Shown here: piece after piece, positions 42,391-52,333 of the stretch | Layout: each line of letters starts with the position of its first letter | Position numbering within the stretch: position 1 is the first letter of the stretch | From: Brumimicrobium mesophilum | Lineage (GTDB): Bacteria; Bacteroidota; Bacteroidia; Flavobacteriales_D; Crocinitomicaceae | Direction of reading: 5' to 3' | DNA length: 64,000 nt | Assembly: GCF_003025005.1 (NCBI RefSeq) | Contig: NZ_PVSS01000004.1 | Location: 62,001 to 126,000 of the forward strand | Program-made: the position numbers and the translations under genes | Notes under the pieces: generated by a model | Seen by the model: the letters and a program-made list of their open reading frames with translations, nothing else | What the model was told of the DNA's origin: nothing | The model's database searches: none

Positions 42391-43360
42391 TATCACCTCT
42401 TCGAGGTTTTTGCTCCTCGTTCATGTACTATTTTAGAATTATTTCAGCCTTTCAGGCTTAATATTCGTAAAACATAAGTTTTTGCTTTACTCTTAATGAT
42501 GAAAAGAAAAAGAAATAACACTTCTTCAAATCCAGAGGGATGGCATATTTCTAAGCCCTAGAGCACATGAACTGTAAATCACGAAGTGATGAAATTATTA
42601 TAACCTAAAACTAATGATACTTCAACAAATCCCGAAGGGATGACATAATTATAAAGAGTTGAACCACTTGGTGTACCAATCCCGAAGGGATGACATATTA
42701 AAAATATAGATTCAAGAAATATCACCTCTTCGAGGTTTTTGCTCCTCGTTCAAGTACTATTTTAGAATTATTTCAGCCTTTCAGGCTTAATATTCGTAAA
42801 ACATAAGTTTTTGCTTTACTCTTAATGATGAAAAGAAAAAGAAATAACACTTCTTCAAATCCAGAGGGATGGCATATTTCTAAGCCCTAGAGCACATGAA
42901 CTGTAAATCACGAAGTGATGAAATTATTATAACCTAAAACTAATGATACTTCAACAAATCCCGAAGGGATGACATAATTATAAAGAGTTGAACCACTTGG
43001 TGTACCAATCCCGAAGGGATGACATATTAAAAATATAGATTCAAGAAATATCACCTCTTCGAGGTTTTTGCTCCTCGTTCAAGTACTATTTTAGAATTAT
43101 TTCAGCCTTTCAGGCTTAATATTCGTAAAACATAAGTTTTTGCTTTACTCTTAATGATGAAAAGAAAAAGAAATAACACTTCTTCAAATCCAGAGGGATG
43201 GCATATTTCTAAGCCCTAGAGCATATGAACTGTAAGTCACAAAGTGATGAAATTATTATAACCTAAAACTAATGAAACTTCAACAAATCCCGAAGGGATG
43301 ACATAATTCTAAGCCCCAAACCACACGAACTACCAATCCCGAAGGGATGAAATATTAAAG
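42391..43360. repeat. Three tandem 329-bp repeats rich in REP palindromes
   Basis: Units start at 42391, 42720 and 43049. The first two are nearly identical; the third diverges in its last 70 bases. Each has CCTCTTCGAGG, CAGCCTTTCAGGCTT, CCAGAGGGATGGCAT, ATCACGAAGTGAT and two CCCGAAGGGATGACAT motifs. CCCGAAGGGA occurs six times (near 42631, 42681, 42960, 43010, 43289 and 43338). There is no coding content. The palindromes are probable substrates of the adjacent RAYT. Confidence 0.88.
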
Positions 43361-43399
43361 AAATTTGTATATTGCAGGAGGTAATAAAACCACCAATTA

Positions 43400-45898
43400 A
43401 TGAACGAATCCCAAACTAGACATGACTTAATTGACCCAGCGTTGAGAAATGCGGGTTGGAACGATGTTCTGGGCAGTCGAATTAAAGTAGAAGTAATTAC
43501 TGCCGGCCGAATTATCGGTAAAGATAGTAAAGGAAATTTGATTCAGAAAAAACCACTTTCTTGCGACTATGTATTAGAATATAATGGTAGAAGATTGGCG
43601 GTTATTGAGGCTAAAGCACGTGATAAATATTATACAGATGGACTAGCACAAGCTAAAGATTATGCAAATCGATTAAACACTCGTTTTGCTTATTGCACAA
43701 ATGGTATTGAAATCTACGGTGTTGATATGGATGAAGGAACAGAAGGCGATGTTTCCAAATTCCCTTCTCCTGATGAATTGTGGGAAATGTGTTTCCCCAC
43801 CCCAAAAGAAGACTATAAAATAGAAATCGAAAATTGGAAAGACCGTTTTAAAGAAGTGCCTTTTCCTTTATTTAAAGGTCAATATTTACCAAGATATTAT
43901 CAACGTACCGCAGTAGAAAAGTGTTTGGAAGCAATTTCTAACAAACAAGATAGATTGTTATTGACAATGGCTACTGGTACTGGAAAAACAGCAACAGCTT
44001 TTCATTTGTGCTGGAAACTCTTTCAATCAAAATGGAATTTACAAAGAGATGCCGCAAGAAGTCCACGTATATTGTTTTTAGCAGATAGAAACATTTTGGC
44101 TGACCAAGCTTTTAATGCTTTCGAAGTTTTTGACAATATTGATACTAACATTAGAAAACGCATTAGTCCAGCAGAAATTAGAAAAACAGGACATGTTCCT
44201 AAAAATGGAGGTTTATTCTTCACGATTTTTCAATCCTTGGTTACAACAGCTTCCACAGGAGAAGAAGATAGTGAAGTGGAAGAGGAGTACACTCCTTTAG
44301 CGGCAGAGCCCCTTGAAATATTATATTCTTCTGATGAAAGAATAGAAATTAGAGAACGTTATTTAGAATATCCAGAAGATTTTTTCGATTTAATTATTAT
44401 TGATGAGTGTCATAGAGGTGGAGCAAATGACGAAAGTTCATGGCGTGAAATTATGGAGTATTTCTCTCCTGCAGTTCAGCTGGGATTAACCGCTACACCT
44501 AAACGTGATGTCAACGCAGATACTTATGATTATTTTGGAGAACCAATATACACTTACGCTTTAAAAGACGGAATTAATGATGGTTTCTTGACTCCGTTTA
44601 GGGTAAAGCAAATTCAAACCAATTATGATGAATACACCGTAACTTCCGACGATACTATAATTGCGGGAGAAGCGGAAGTCGGTGATACGTTTACATACAA
44701 AGACTATGGAAGAACCGTAATTATTGACCAGATTGAACGATTTAGAGTACGAAAGTTCTTAAGTCAAATCAATCAAAATCATAAAACGCTAGTCTTTTGT
44801 GCAACACAAGTTCATGCGGCTGCAATTAGAGACATTATTAATCAAGAAAGCGATAGTAAAAGTATTGATTATTGTAAACGAGTAACCGCTGAGGATGGAA
44901 AGATGGGTGAACAAGCCTTAGCAGATTTTCAGAATAACGAAAAGCTAATTCCAACAATTCTTACAACATCTCAAAAGTTAAGCACAGGTGTAGATGCTCC
45001 TGAAATTAGAAATATTGTTCTTCTTCGACCTGTAAACTCAATGGTTGAATTCAAACAGATTGTAGGAAGAGGAACTCGACTATATGATGGAAAAGATTAT
45101 TTCACGGTTTATGACTTTGTAAAAGCGCACAAGCATTTCCAAGATCCTGCATGGGATGGAGAACCAGAATCTCCTGAAACTCCAATTGGAGGAAAACCTG
45201 GGGCTGGGATTTGTATAGTATGCAACATTAAACCATGTGAATGTTCTACTGCTCATCCAGAACCATGTCCAATATGTGGTAACCTGCCTTGTAATTGTGA
45301 AAAAACTCCTACTGGAATCATCAAAATCAAACTTTCAGATGGTAAAGAGAGAGAAATAGACGCAACCATTAAAACAACATTTTGGAGTCCATCAGGAAAA
45401 CCAATCTCATCAGCAGAATTCATGGATCAACTGTATGGTGAATTGCCAAAATTATTCGAAAATGAAGACGAATTACGTAAAATTTGGAGTATTCCAAGCA
45501 CACGTAAAAAACTACTCACAGAACTCGAAGAAAAAGGATATTCAAACTCACAACTTGAAGATCTTCGTGACTTAATTCATGGTCAGGATAGTGATTTATA
45601 TGATGTATTGAGTTATATCGCTTATAAAAGTCAACTTGTCGCACGACTTGAACGAGCAGGTCGCGCCAAAATCCAACTTGGAGAATACAACCCAAAGCAA
45701 CAAGAATTCCTCAACTTCGTTTTAGATCAATATGTTAAAGAAGGGTTTGAAGAATTAGATACTGATAAGCTATCTCCTTTGTTGCATCTAAAATACAACA
45801 GCATTACCGATGCTAAAAACGAATTAGGAGATATAAACTCCATTAAAAGTACATTTATTGGTTTTCAAGAGCATTTGTATAAGAAACAAGTGAGTTAG
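43400..45898 (+). CDS. hsdR: Type I restriction-modification system, endonuclease/translocase subunit
   Basis: An 832-residue HsdR. The N-terminal nuclease domain shows the PD-(D/E)xK-like CDYVLEYNGRRLAVIEAKA near residues 53-72. The superfamily 2 motor has Walker A A191-TGTGKT, D335-E-C-H (Walker B), GLTATPKRD and motif VI FKQIVGRGTRLYDGKDYF. Residues 605-633 hold two C-x2-C-x4-C-x-C clusters, a possible zinc-binding insertion. A helical C-terminal domain follows. It restricts unmodified DNA by ATP-driven translocation. It is separated from hsdMS by the KAP gene and the RAYT/REP block but is intact. Confidence 0.92.
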   Translation: MNESQTRHDLIDPALRNAGWNDVLGSRIKVEVITAGRIIGKDSKGNLIQKKPLSCDYVLEYNGRRLAVIEAKARDKYYTDGLAQAKDYANRLNTRFAYCTNGIEIYGVDMDEGTEGDVSKFPSPDELWEMCFPTPKEDYKIEIENWKDRFKEVPFPLFKGQYLPRYYQRTAVEKCLEAISNKQDRLLLTMATGTGKTATAFHLCWKLFQSKWNLQRDAARSPRILFLADRNILADQAFNAFEVFDNIDTNIRKRISPAEIRKTGHVPKNGGLFFTIFQSLVTTASTGEEDSEVEEEYTPLAAEPLEILYSSDERIEIRERYLEYPEDFFDLIIIDECHRGGANDESSWREIMEYFSPAVQLGLTATPKRDVNADTYDYFGEPIYTYALKDGINDGFLTPFRVKQIQTNYDEYTVTSDDTIIAGEAEVGDTFTYKDYGRTVIIDQIERFRVRKFLSQINQNHKTLVFCATQVHAAAIRDIINQESDSKSIDYCKRVTAEDGKMGEQALADFQNNEKLIPTILTTSQKLSTGVDAPEIRNIVLLRPVNSMVEFKQIVGRGTRLYDGKDYFTVYDFVKAHKHFQDPAWDGEPESPETPIGGKPGAGICIVCNIKPCECSTAHPEPCPICGNLPCNCEKTPTGIIKIKLSDGKEREIDATIKTTFWSPSGKPISSAEFMDQLYGELPKLFENEDELRKIWSIPSTRKKLLTELEEKGYSNSQLEDLRDLIHGQDSDLYDVLSYIAYKSQLVARLERAGRAKIQLGEYNPKQQEFLNFVLDQYVKEGFEELDTDKLSPLLHLKYNSITDAKNELGDINSIKSTFIGFQEHLYKKQVS

Positions 45899-45921
45899 GC
45901 TTGGAATAATATTATCAACAA

Positions 45922-45949
45922 AAACGGCGCACCGCATGATTCGCCGTTT
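45922..45949. terminator. Hairpin between convergent genes
   Basis: AAACGGCG pairs exactly with CGCCGTTT around a 12-base loop, between hsdR and the convergent acetylation genes. Confidence 0.65.
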
Positions 45950-45960
45950 AGGCTAAAATC

Positions 45961-47094
45961 CTATTTTGTGTGATCTTTGGTGAAATTTCCAATATGAGTT
46001 TCCAAACCAAGGAAGATTACCACATCAGGTTTAAATTTTTCAATTATTTCTTCGTTGAGTTTATACTCCCATGCATCAAAAATCAATAATGTTTCTGAAA
46101 AAACTTCTCTAACCAAAGGAATTATTGCTTCACCAAAAGAATCTCGAATAATGAGTACACGCAATCCATTTTTCAAATTAGTGTTCGTGTATCTATTTTC
46201 ATAGGACCAAGGATAAGCAAAATCTTCAATGATAGGGAAACCATACTTTTCTGCTTCCACAGATTTTGGATTGTCAATCACAATTAGTTCGTTTTCCTCA
46301 GTTAATTCATCAATTCCCATCACATTGTAGTGATAACCTTTCTGGATTTTTTCCTTTTCCCAATGCAGTTTTGGTATGTCAATAATGTTTTTATTTGGAA
46401 ATTGAACTCTTAATTTTTCCAAGATCAATTCTGTAAGTAAGTGTGCTGCACGATGATTCCAATGGTTGTCTAATTTTAGATATAGTTTTAGACTATCTTT
46501 TTTGGAGAGGAAATATGGAATAGGATCGAGAATTAAATTTGGAAATTCTTTTTCCATGTGTTTTTTTAGCATTTCAGTTCTATTACTTTTAGAAACATGA
46601 ATATTATAAGGTAGTTTATCCGTATAGATCATATGTTTCATAGGTGCAATAATCCAAAAAAATGGGATATTCCTTTCATCTAAGTAAACTTTTCTCTCTC
46701 TCCATTCAGCACTAAAATCGTTTAATTGATCTTTGCTAAAATTATGTTTACCACTAATTAATTCTAATTCTTCACCTGATTTAAACATCCAGCCATCCCT
46801 TCCAATAATAGCTTTTTCAGGATGTGGCGAAATATTAAAAGTGTAAAATTTCATATAATGAAACATTTTCAATAATGGAGATCTAAAAAAGAAATTGTCT
46901 GCGGCAAATTCATCGAAATCTGATGGGAAATTATCTAATTTATTGATGTTTATAGAAATAGAATCTTTAAAAGAACGATTTTCATCTTTTCTACTGAATC
47001 CTTCAATTCCGGAAAAAGAAAGTAAGGCAGGAGCAATAATGATGATAATAAATAGAAATGGTAAAAGATATTTAATGAATTTACTCTCTTTCAT
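45961..47094 (-). CDS. AlgX/AlgJ-like SGNH-type protein, O-acetylation partner
   Basis: A 377-residue protein with one N-terminal membrane segment (about residues 8-28) and a periplasmic domain. Features shared with the AlgJ/AlgX/DHHW family include DGWMFKSGEELELISGK, the catalytic-type D-N-H-W in LKLDNHWNHRAAHLL and RVLIIRDSFGEAIIP near residue 300, whose Ser is the likely nucleophile. Such proteins transfer acetyl groups to polysaccharide. It directly follows the MBOAT gene (three-base gap), which supplies acetyl groups across the membrane. Confidence 0.8.
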   Translation of the reverse strand: MKESKFIKYLLPFLFIIIIIAPALLSFSGIEGFSRKDENRSFKDSISININKLDNFPSDFDEFAADNFFFRSPLLKMFHYMKFYTFNISPHPEKAIIGRDGWMFKSGEELELISGKHNFSKDQLNDFSAEWRERKVYLDERNIPFFWIIAPMKHMIYTDKLPYNIHVSKSNRTEMLKKHMEKEFPNLILDPIPYFLSKKDSLKLYLKLDNHWNHRAAHLLTELILEKLRVQFPNKNIIDIPKLHWEKEKIQKGYHYNVMGIDELTEENELIVIDNPKSVEAEKYGFPIIEDFAYPWSYENRYTNTNLKNGLRVLIIRDSFGEAIIPLVREVFSETLLIFDAWEYKLNEEIIEKFKPDVVIFLGLETHIGNFTKDHTK

Positions 47095-47097
47095 AAT

Positions 47098-48519
47098 TTA
47101 GAATCTAAAGTAAATAAATGGACTATATGAACCTGAATTAATATAAAAAATACAAAGCAAAAGCATAAGAACAATCCCAATATCCAACATTATTTGGGTT
47201 CCAATTGATTGAGTTATGTTTCTCCTGTCGAAGAATTCTTTAATTTTCACAAAAAATAATGAGCTGGATAATAGAGCTAAAACCAAAACAGCTAATCTTT
47301 CATTGTTTAAATGAGATATAACTTTACTACTTCCAATGTTTTCAAATGAAAAAAGTTTGACAATGTATATAATTGCTTCAGAAAAAATTTCAATTCTAAA
47401 TAAAACCCAGCCAATCATAACCACAATAATGGCATAAAACCATTGTATTCCTTTTGGAAGTTTATCTAATATTTTTTTTAATCCAATGCGCTCCATTATT
47501 AGGAAAAAGCCATGAAATAATCCCCAAATTACAAAGCTCCAAGTGGCTCCGTGCCAAATTCCAGTTAATAAGAAAACTAAGGTTAAATTGAAGTAGGTTT
47601 TATAAGTCCCATTTCTATTTCCGCCCAAAGGAATGTAAACGTAATCACGAAACCAAGTTGATAAGGAAATGTGCCATCTTCTCCAAAATTCCTGAATGCT
47701 TTTAGAAATATATGGGAAATTAAAGTTTTCAAGAATTTTAAACCCAAACATTCTTCCTAATCCAATGGCCATGTCAGAATACCCGGAAAAATCAAAATAT
47801 ATTTGTAGAGAATAGGCAATAATTCCTAACCAAGCTGTTGGTGTATCAAGAAGTTCAAATGAATGATTAAATATTGAATCGGCTAATTCACCACATGTAT
47901 TAGCAATAACTACTTTTTTAAATAAACCGAGGACAAATCGCTGTACTCCCGATCGAAATAGGGAAATTGATGATACCCGCACTTGAATCTGTTCCACAAT
48001 ATCATTGTACCTTACAATTGGTCCAGCGATCAATTGTGGGAATAGACTAATGTATAATGCTACATTAGAAAGTGACGTCTTTTGAGTATTTTCATTTCTG
48101 TAAACATCCCAAATCAACGACATTTGCTGGAAAGTAAAGAATGAAATCCCTAAAGGTAAAATTATATTTTGGTATGGAATAGCATCAAAACCAGTGCTAA
48201 AAGTAGAACCAATTACATTTATATTATTAATCAGAAAATCCAAGTATTTAAAAAATACTATAATTAGGATGTTCACAATAAGTCCAATAATGAGCCAATT
48301 TTTCTTTAACGAATTGTTTTTTTCAATTTGTTTTACAAATAGGTAATTAATTAAAATAGAACCTATTAAGATCAATGAATAAGATACACCTCCCCAAGCA
48401 TAAAAAATTAAACTAAAGACAAGTAAAGTATAATTTCTATATTTATTAGGTGTCAAATAATAGAGCAGAAGAAGTACTGGAAGAAATGCAAAAAGAAAAA
48501 CTATACTATTGAATAACAT
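47098..48519 (-). CDS. MBOAT-family O-acyltransferase (AlgI/DltB-like)
   Basis: A 473-residue polytopic membrane protein with the MBOAT signature: WRRWHISLSTWFRDYVYIPLGGNR near residue 285 and the catalytic His in LTGIWHGATWSFVIWGLFHG near residue 325. It moves acetyl groups across the inner membrane to a periplasmic acceptor. It is probably one operon with the AlgJ-like gene downstream. The acceptor could be the polysaccharide made by the cluster at 55.9-63.7 kb, but this is inference. Confidence 0.88.
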   Translation of the reverse strand: MLFNSIVFLFAFLPVLLLLYYLTPNKYRNYTLLVFSLIFYAWGGVSYSLILIGSILINYLFVKQIEKNNSLKKNWLIIGLIVNILIIVFFKYLDFLINNINVIGSTFSTGFDAIPYQNIILPLGISFFTFQQMSLIWDVYRNENTQKTSLSNVALYISLFPQLIAGPIVRYNDIVEQIQVRVSSISLFRSGVQRFVLGLFKKVVIANTCGELADSIFNHSFELLDTPTAWLGIIAYSLQIYFDFSGYSDMAIGLGRMFGFKILENFNFPYISKSIQEFWRRWHISLSTWFRDYVYIPLGGNRNGTYKTYFNLTLVFLLTGIWHGATWSFVIWGLFHGFFLIMERIGLKKILDKLPKGIQWFYAIIVVMIGWVLFRIEIFSEAIIYIVKLFSFENIGSSKVISHLNNERLAVLVLALLSSSLFFVKIKEFFDRRNITQSIGTQIMLDIGIVLMLLLCIFYINSGSYSPFIYFRF

Positions 48520-48530
48520 GGTAAATCAAT

Positions 48531-49676
48531 TTAAGCCACCATGTCCTTCTCAAACGCTTCTTTTAAAACACCCACTGCGAAATCTATTTCTTCTTTTGTT
48601 GTATATCTCGAGAACGAGAACCTAACGTTTGGTCGAGTAGTATCTGCTTTGATTCCAGCCAATACGTGAGAGCCAATTGCACTTCCGGAAGTACAAGCAG
48701 AACCTCCAGAGCAAGCTACACCTTTTAAGTCAAGTGTGAACAATAGCATGGCTGATTTATCTGTTTTCGGTAAACACATGTTTACAACAGTGTATAAGCT
48801 TTTTTCTGGCGTTGTATCTCCATGTACATGAACATCTTCAATTTGTGATTGTACTTGCTCAATCATGTAAGATTTTAAACCTTGAACATGTTTTTGGTGA
48901 CCTTCTAAATCTTCGTAAGCGATTTCCATTGCTTTCGCTAGACCAACAATTCCGTATAAGTTTTCTGTTCCACCTCTTAAACCACGTTCTTGTGAACCTC
49001 CTTGGATGAAAGGCAAACCTTTTATACTGTTCTTGATGTACAAGAAACCAATTCCTTTTGGTCCGTGAAATTTATGTGCTGCACCAGTAATGAAATCAAT
49101 GTCTAATTCGTTTAAATCAAAAGCATAATGTGCCATTGTTTGAACGGTATCAGAATGGAAATATGCATTGTGCTTGCGACACATTTGACTTACTTTTTCT
49201 AAAGGAAGTAAATTCCCAATCTCATTGTTTCCATGCATTAATGAAACCAAAGTAGTTTTATCAGTCTTTGCTAACAATTCTTCTAAATGATCTAAATCTA
49301 CGTGACCATTTGGTAAAATTCTAACTAAATCTAATTCTATTTTATTCTTTTGACAAATATTTTCAGCGGTATGAATTACAGCGTGGTGTTCAATTTCTGA
49401 AGTAATTACACGCGTTACGCCTAATTCGTTGATTGAAATACTGAAAGCCATGTTATCAGCTTCCGTTCCTCCAGAAGTAAAAACTATTTCAGAAGGTTTT
49501 GAGTTAATTAGCTTTGCAATTGTTCTTCTAGAAGTCTCAATAGTTCCTTTGGCTTGACGACCAAATGAGTGAGTAGAGGATGGGTTACCAAACTCATTTT
49601 TTAAAAATGGCACCATAGTTTCAAAAACTTCTGGAGCGACTGGTGTTGTTGCAGCGTTATCTAAATAAACTCTCAT
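48531..49676 (-). CDS. Cysteine desulfurase (NifS/IscS family)
   Basis: A 381-residue PLP enzyme that mobilises sulfur from cysteine. It starts MRVYLDNAATTPVAPEV. The PLP-binding Lys is in ITGAAHKFHGPKGIG, and the catalytic-loop Cys is in GVACSGGSACTSGSAIGSH, matching the NifS-type loop. The ATG at 49676 is chosen because the family begins at the YLDNAATT strand; an in-frame ATG 51 bases upstream would add a tail that is not conserved. No iron-sulfur scaffold gene lies next to it. Confidence 0.92.
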   Translation of the reverse strand: MRVYLDNAATTPVAPEVFETMVPFLKNEFGNPSSTHSFGRQAKGTIETSRRTIAKLINSKPSEIVFTSGGTEADNMAFSISINELGVTRVITSEIEHHAVIHTAENICQKNKIELDLVRILPNGHVDLDHLEELLAKTDKTTLVSLMHGNNEIGNLLPLEKVSQMCRKHNAYFHSDTVQTMAHYAFDLNELDIDFITGAAHKFHGPKGIGFLYIKNSIKGLPFIQGGSQERGLRGGTENLYGIVGLAKAMEIAYEDLEGHQKHVQGLKSYMIEQVQSQIEDVHVHGDTTPEKSLYTVVNMCLPKTDKSAMLLFTLDLKGVACSGGSACTSGSAIGSHVLAGIKADTTRPNVRFSFSRYTTKEEIDFAVGVLKEAFEKDMVA

Positions 49677-49803
49677 AACTGTATATTGTTCTTTGTGTTC
49701 AAAAACTTTAAACTCGTAAAAGTTCAAAATTAGCTTAAAACTATAATTCTGTAATTGAAAAATGAGGTTAAAAATTCTCTATTCTTGAATTCTTAAAATT
49801 GAT

Positions 49804-51189
49804 TTACATCAAACCCTCAATCTCCACCATAATATCTTTGGCCAATTGATCAGCTTTTTCATTGTTTTCACTTTCAGCATATATTCTGATGATAGGTTCG
49901 GTATTACTTTTACGTAAATGCACCCATTCCTTTTCAAAATAAATTTTTACCCCATCCGTTGAATCAACTTCTTGCTTGCTGTATTTCTCAGCCATTTTTA
50001 CAAGTACTTGGTCAACATCCGTTGCTGGAGTTAATTGAATCTTGTTTTTTGAAATCGTATACTTTGGATAACTGTCTCTTAATTCTGAAGCAGTAACTTT
50101 TGCTTTGGCTAATTGTGTCAAGAATATTGCTATTCCAACTAAGGCATCACGACCATAATGAAGCTCTGGAAGTATAACACCACCGTTTCCTTCACCACCG
50201 ATAACAGCGTTAACTTCCTTCATTTTCGCAACAACATTCACTTCGCCAACTGCTGATGCAAAGTATTGATGTCCATGTTTTTCTGTTACATCACGTAAAG
50301 CACGAGTTGAAGACAGATTTGAAACAGTTGAACCACCTTTATGTGCTAAAACAAAATCTGCAACAGCAACCAAAGTGTATTCTTCACCGAACATTGTACC
50401 GTCTTCACAAACCATTGCCAAACGATCAACATCTGGGTCAACAGTAATTCCTAAGTCAGCTTTATGTTGTAAAATAGCTTCTGATAAATCTACCAAGTGA
50501 GCCGGTAACGGCTCAGGGTTATGAGCGAAAATTCCATTAGGTTCACAGTGGATACCTGTTACTTTTTTGACACCTAAAGCATCTAATAGTAATGGAACTG
50601 CAATTCCACCAGTAGAATTCACTGCATCAACAACGATTGAAAAATCTGCATTTTTAATTGCTTCAATATCGATATATGGAAGATCAAGGACAGCTTCGAT
50701 GTGTTTTTGAATGTATTCGTTATTTTCCGTAAGTTTTCCTAATGAATCAACATCAGCAAAGTCAAATAATTCTTTTTCAGCAATTTCAAGGACTTTTTCA
50801 CCTTCTTCACCAGAAATAAATTCTCCAGCTCCGTTTAATAATTTAAGTGCATTCCATTCCTTAGGATTGTGACTTGCAGTGATAATGATACCTCCGTGTG
50901 CTTTTTCCATTGTTACTGCCATTTCAACAGTTGGAGTAGTGGAGAGGCCTAAATCAACAACGTTAATTCCAAGACTTCTTAAAGAAGCAATTACTAAATT
51001 GTTTACAACTGGACCAGAAATTCTAGCGTCGCGACCGATAACTATAGTTAGTTTCTTCGCATTATTTTCTTGCTGCAACCATGTTCCGTATGCAGATGAA
51101 AATTTTACAATATCTAAAGGAGAAAGTCCTTCACCGACTTTTCCACCAATTGTTCCTCGAATTCCTGAAATAGATTTAATTAAGGTCAC
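49804..51189 (-). CDS. glmM: Phosphoglucosamine mutase
   Basis: A 461-residue alpha-D-phosphohexomutase that converts glucosamine-6-phosphate to glucosamine-1-phosphate for peptidoglycan and surface-sugar precursors. The phosphoserine loop is TAS106HNPKEWNALK, the metal loop DPDVDRLAM, the sugar-binding GEGNGG and the phosphate-binding RKSNTEPIIRIYAES. Translation probably starts at GTG 51189 (MTLIKSISGIRGTIGG, the usual Bacteroidota start). An upstream ATG at 51237 would overlap ribH and add an unconserved stretch. It follows ribH in a minus-strand run. Confidence 0.9.
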   Translation of the reverse strand: MTLIKSISGIRGTIGGKVGEGLSPLDIVKFSSAYGTWLQQENNAKKLTIVIGRDARISGPVVNNLVIASLRSLGINVVDLGLSTTPTVEMAVTMEKAHGGIIITASHNPKEWNALKLLNGAGEFISGEEGEKVLEIAEKELFDFADVDSLGKLTENNEYIQKHIEAVLDLPYIDIEAIKNADFSIVVDAVNSTGGIAVPLLLDALGVKKVTGIHCEPNGIFAHNPEPLPAHLVDLSEAILQHKADLGITVDPDVDRLAMVCEDGTMFGEEYTLVAVADFVLAHKGGSTVSNLSSTRALRDVTEKHGHQYFASAVGEVNVVAKMKEVNAVIGGEGNGGVILPELHYGRDALVGIAIFLTQLAKAKVTASELRDSYPKYTISKNKIQLTPATDVDQVLVKMAEKYSKQEVDSTDGVKIYFEKEWVHLRKSNTEPIIRIYAESENNEKADQLAKDIMVEIEGLM

Positions 51190-51200
51190 GCTTCTAGTTT

Positions 51201-51689
51201 TTAAATTGATTTTTTCAAATGAACCATTTTTATACAAGCAATGGCAGCTTCAATTCCTTTGTTTCCATGTATACCACCCGAACGATCTATGGCTTGTTGC
51301 ATAGTATTGTCAGTTAAAACACAAAAGATAGCAGGTTTATTGTATTTTAATCCTACATCTTTTACACCTTGAGCCGTTGCATCACATACAAAATCGAAAT
51401 GTTTAGTATCACCTTGAATCACAGATCCTATTGCTACAACGCCATCAATGTCTTCTTTTTCTAAAAGCCATTGAGATGCCAAAGGCAATTCGAATGATCC
51501 AGGAGCGTAATGCACATGAATGTTTTCTTCTTTTACACCATTTTCAAGCAATGCTTCCTTTGCACCTTTAAGCAAATTGAATGTTATGCTTTCGTTCCAT
51601 TCAGAAACAACAATGCCGATGTTGAAATCGGCACCGTTTGGTATACTGTCTTTATCGTAATGAGATAAGTTTTTATTTACTGTAGCCAC
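51201..51689 (-). CDS. ribH: 6,7-dimethyl-8-ribityllumazine synthase
   Basis: A 162-residue RibH, the enzyme that condenses 5-amino-6-ribitylaminouracil with dihydroxybutanone phosphate in riboflavin synthesis. Diagnostic segments are FNIGIVVSEWNESIT, YAPGSFELPLASQWL, VVAIGSVIQGDTKHFDFVCDATAQG (catalytic His) and PAIFCVLTDNTMQQA. It lies two bases downstream of a TPR gene, so it is probably co-transcribed with it. No FMN riboswitch was seen. Confidence 0.93.
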   Translation of the reverse strand: MATVNKNLSHYDKDSIPNGADFNIGIVVSEWNESITFNLLKGAKEALLENGVKEENIHVHYAPGSFELPLASQWLLEKEDIDGVVAIGSVIQGDTKHFDFVCDATAQGVKDVGLKYNKPAIFCVLTDNTMQQAIDRSGGIHGNKGIEAAIACIKMVHLKKSI

Positions 51690-51691
51690 AA

Positions 51692-52333
51692 TTATTCGAT
51701 TACTGAATTTTCTGCTCTAGTAATGTATTTATCAATTCCTTTTTGACTAGCAAATGATAAATAATCACTTTTAATAATAGTATAGTACTCTGCGGCTTTA
51801 GCGAAATCTCCTGCTTCTTCAGCATTTAATCCTGCTTTGTAATAAAACATTGGCGTTGTAACGTCGTTTGTTTTACGTTCAGCTGCTTTTACATACATTT
51901 TTACTGCGTTTTTGTAGTCACCTAATTCTGAATAACAATCTCCTTGTGTTCCAATTGCTAAAGTCATTAAGTATGTGTCTTCAATTTTAACACCTTTCAA
52001 TTCGTTCAGTGCTGCTTCGTAATTTCCTTGCTCGAAATATAAATTTCCAAGTGCATATTGAGCTACTTCACCACCTTTGTAACCATCATATTCTGATGTT
52101 AAGTATTCAAACTCTTCAGTCGCTAATTGCGTTGAATCATTTTCTAAGTACATTATAGCATTTGCTATCTCTGCTTCAGAAGCCTTTTCATTTGGCCCCG
52201 AAATAAAGTAGTTATATGCAAGTACGGCTAGTACCACAACTGCGATTACACCTACAACTATTGTAGAGTACTTAAGGATCTTGTTGCCCTTAAATTGTTC
52301 GATAATTTCTTCTTTTGTAATGTTTTCACTCAT
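51692..52333 (-). CDS. Membrane-anchored TPR protein
   Basis: A 213-residue protein with one membrane helix near residues 20-45 (STIVVGVIAVVVLAVLAYNYF). It is followed by three to four TPR repeats (AQYALGNLYFEQGNYEAALNEL, GDCYSELGDYKNAVKMYVKAAER, AEYYTIIKSDY). This is the YfgM-like plan: an inner-membrane anchor with the repeats outside. It is the first gene of the minus-strand run TPR-ribH-glmM; this order is common in Flavobacteriales. Confidence 0.8.
   Translation of the reverse strand: MSENITKEEIIEQFKGNKILKYSTIVVGVIAVVVLAVLAYNYFISGPNEKASEAEIANAIMYLENDSTQLATEEFEYLTSEYDGYKGGEVAQYALGNLYFEQGNYEAALNELKGVKIEDTYLMTLAIGTQGDCYSELGDYKNAVKMYVKAAERKTNDVTTPMFYYKAGLNAEEAGDFAKAAEYYTIIKSDYLSFASQKGIDKYITRAENSVIE

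Noticed and set aside
42391-43360. CRISPR-like array
   Set aside because: The repeats are 329 bp, directly abutting and without variable spacers. Short palindromes recur within each unit and a RAYT gene is adjacent, so this is a REP array.
37596-45898. Restriction locus broken by the RAYT/REP insertion
   Set aside because: hsdM, hsdS and hsdR are each full length with all key motifs; only the spacing is changed.
50879-51304. 141-codon + strand ORF opposite glmM/ribH
   Set aside because: It is a shadow of two well-conserved housekeeping genes.
51241-52333. FMN riboswitch for ribH
   Set aside because: No conserved FMN-box sequences or multi-helix pattern are seen upstream of ribH or the TPR gene.
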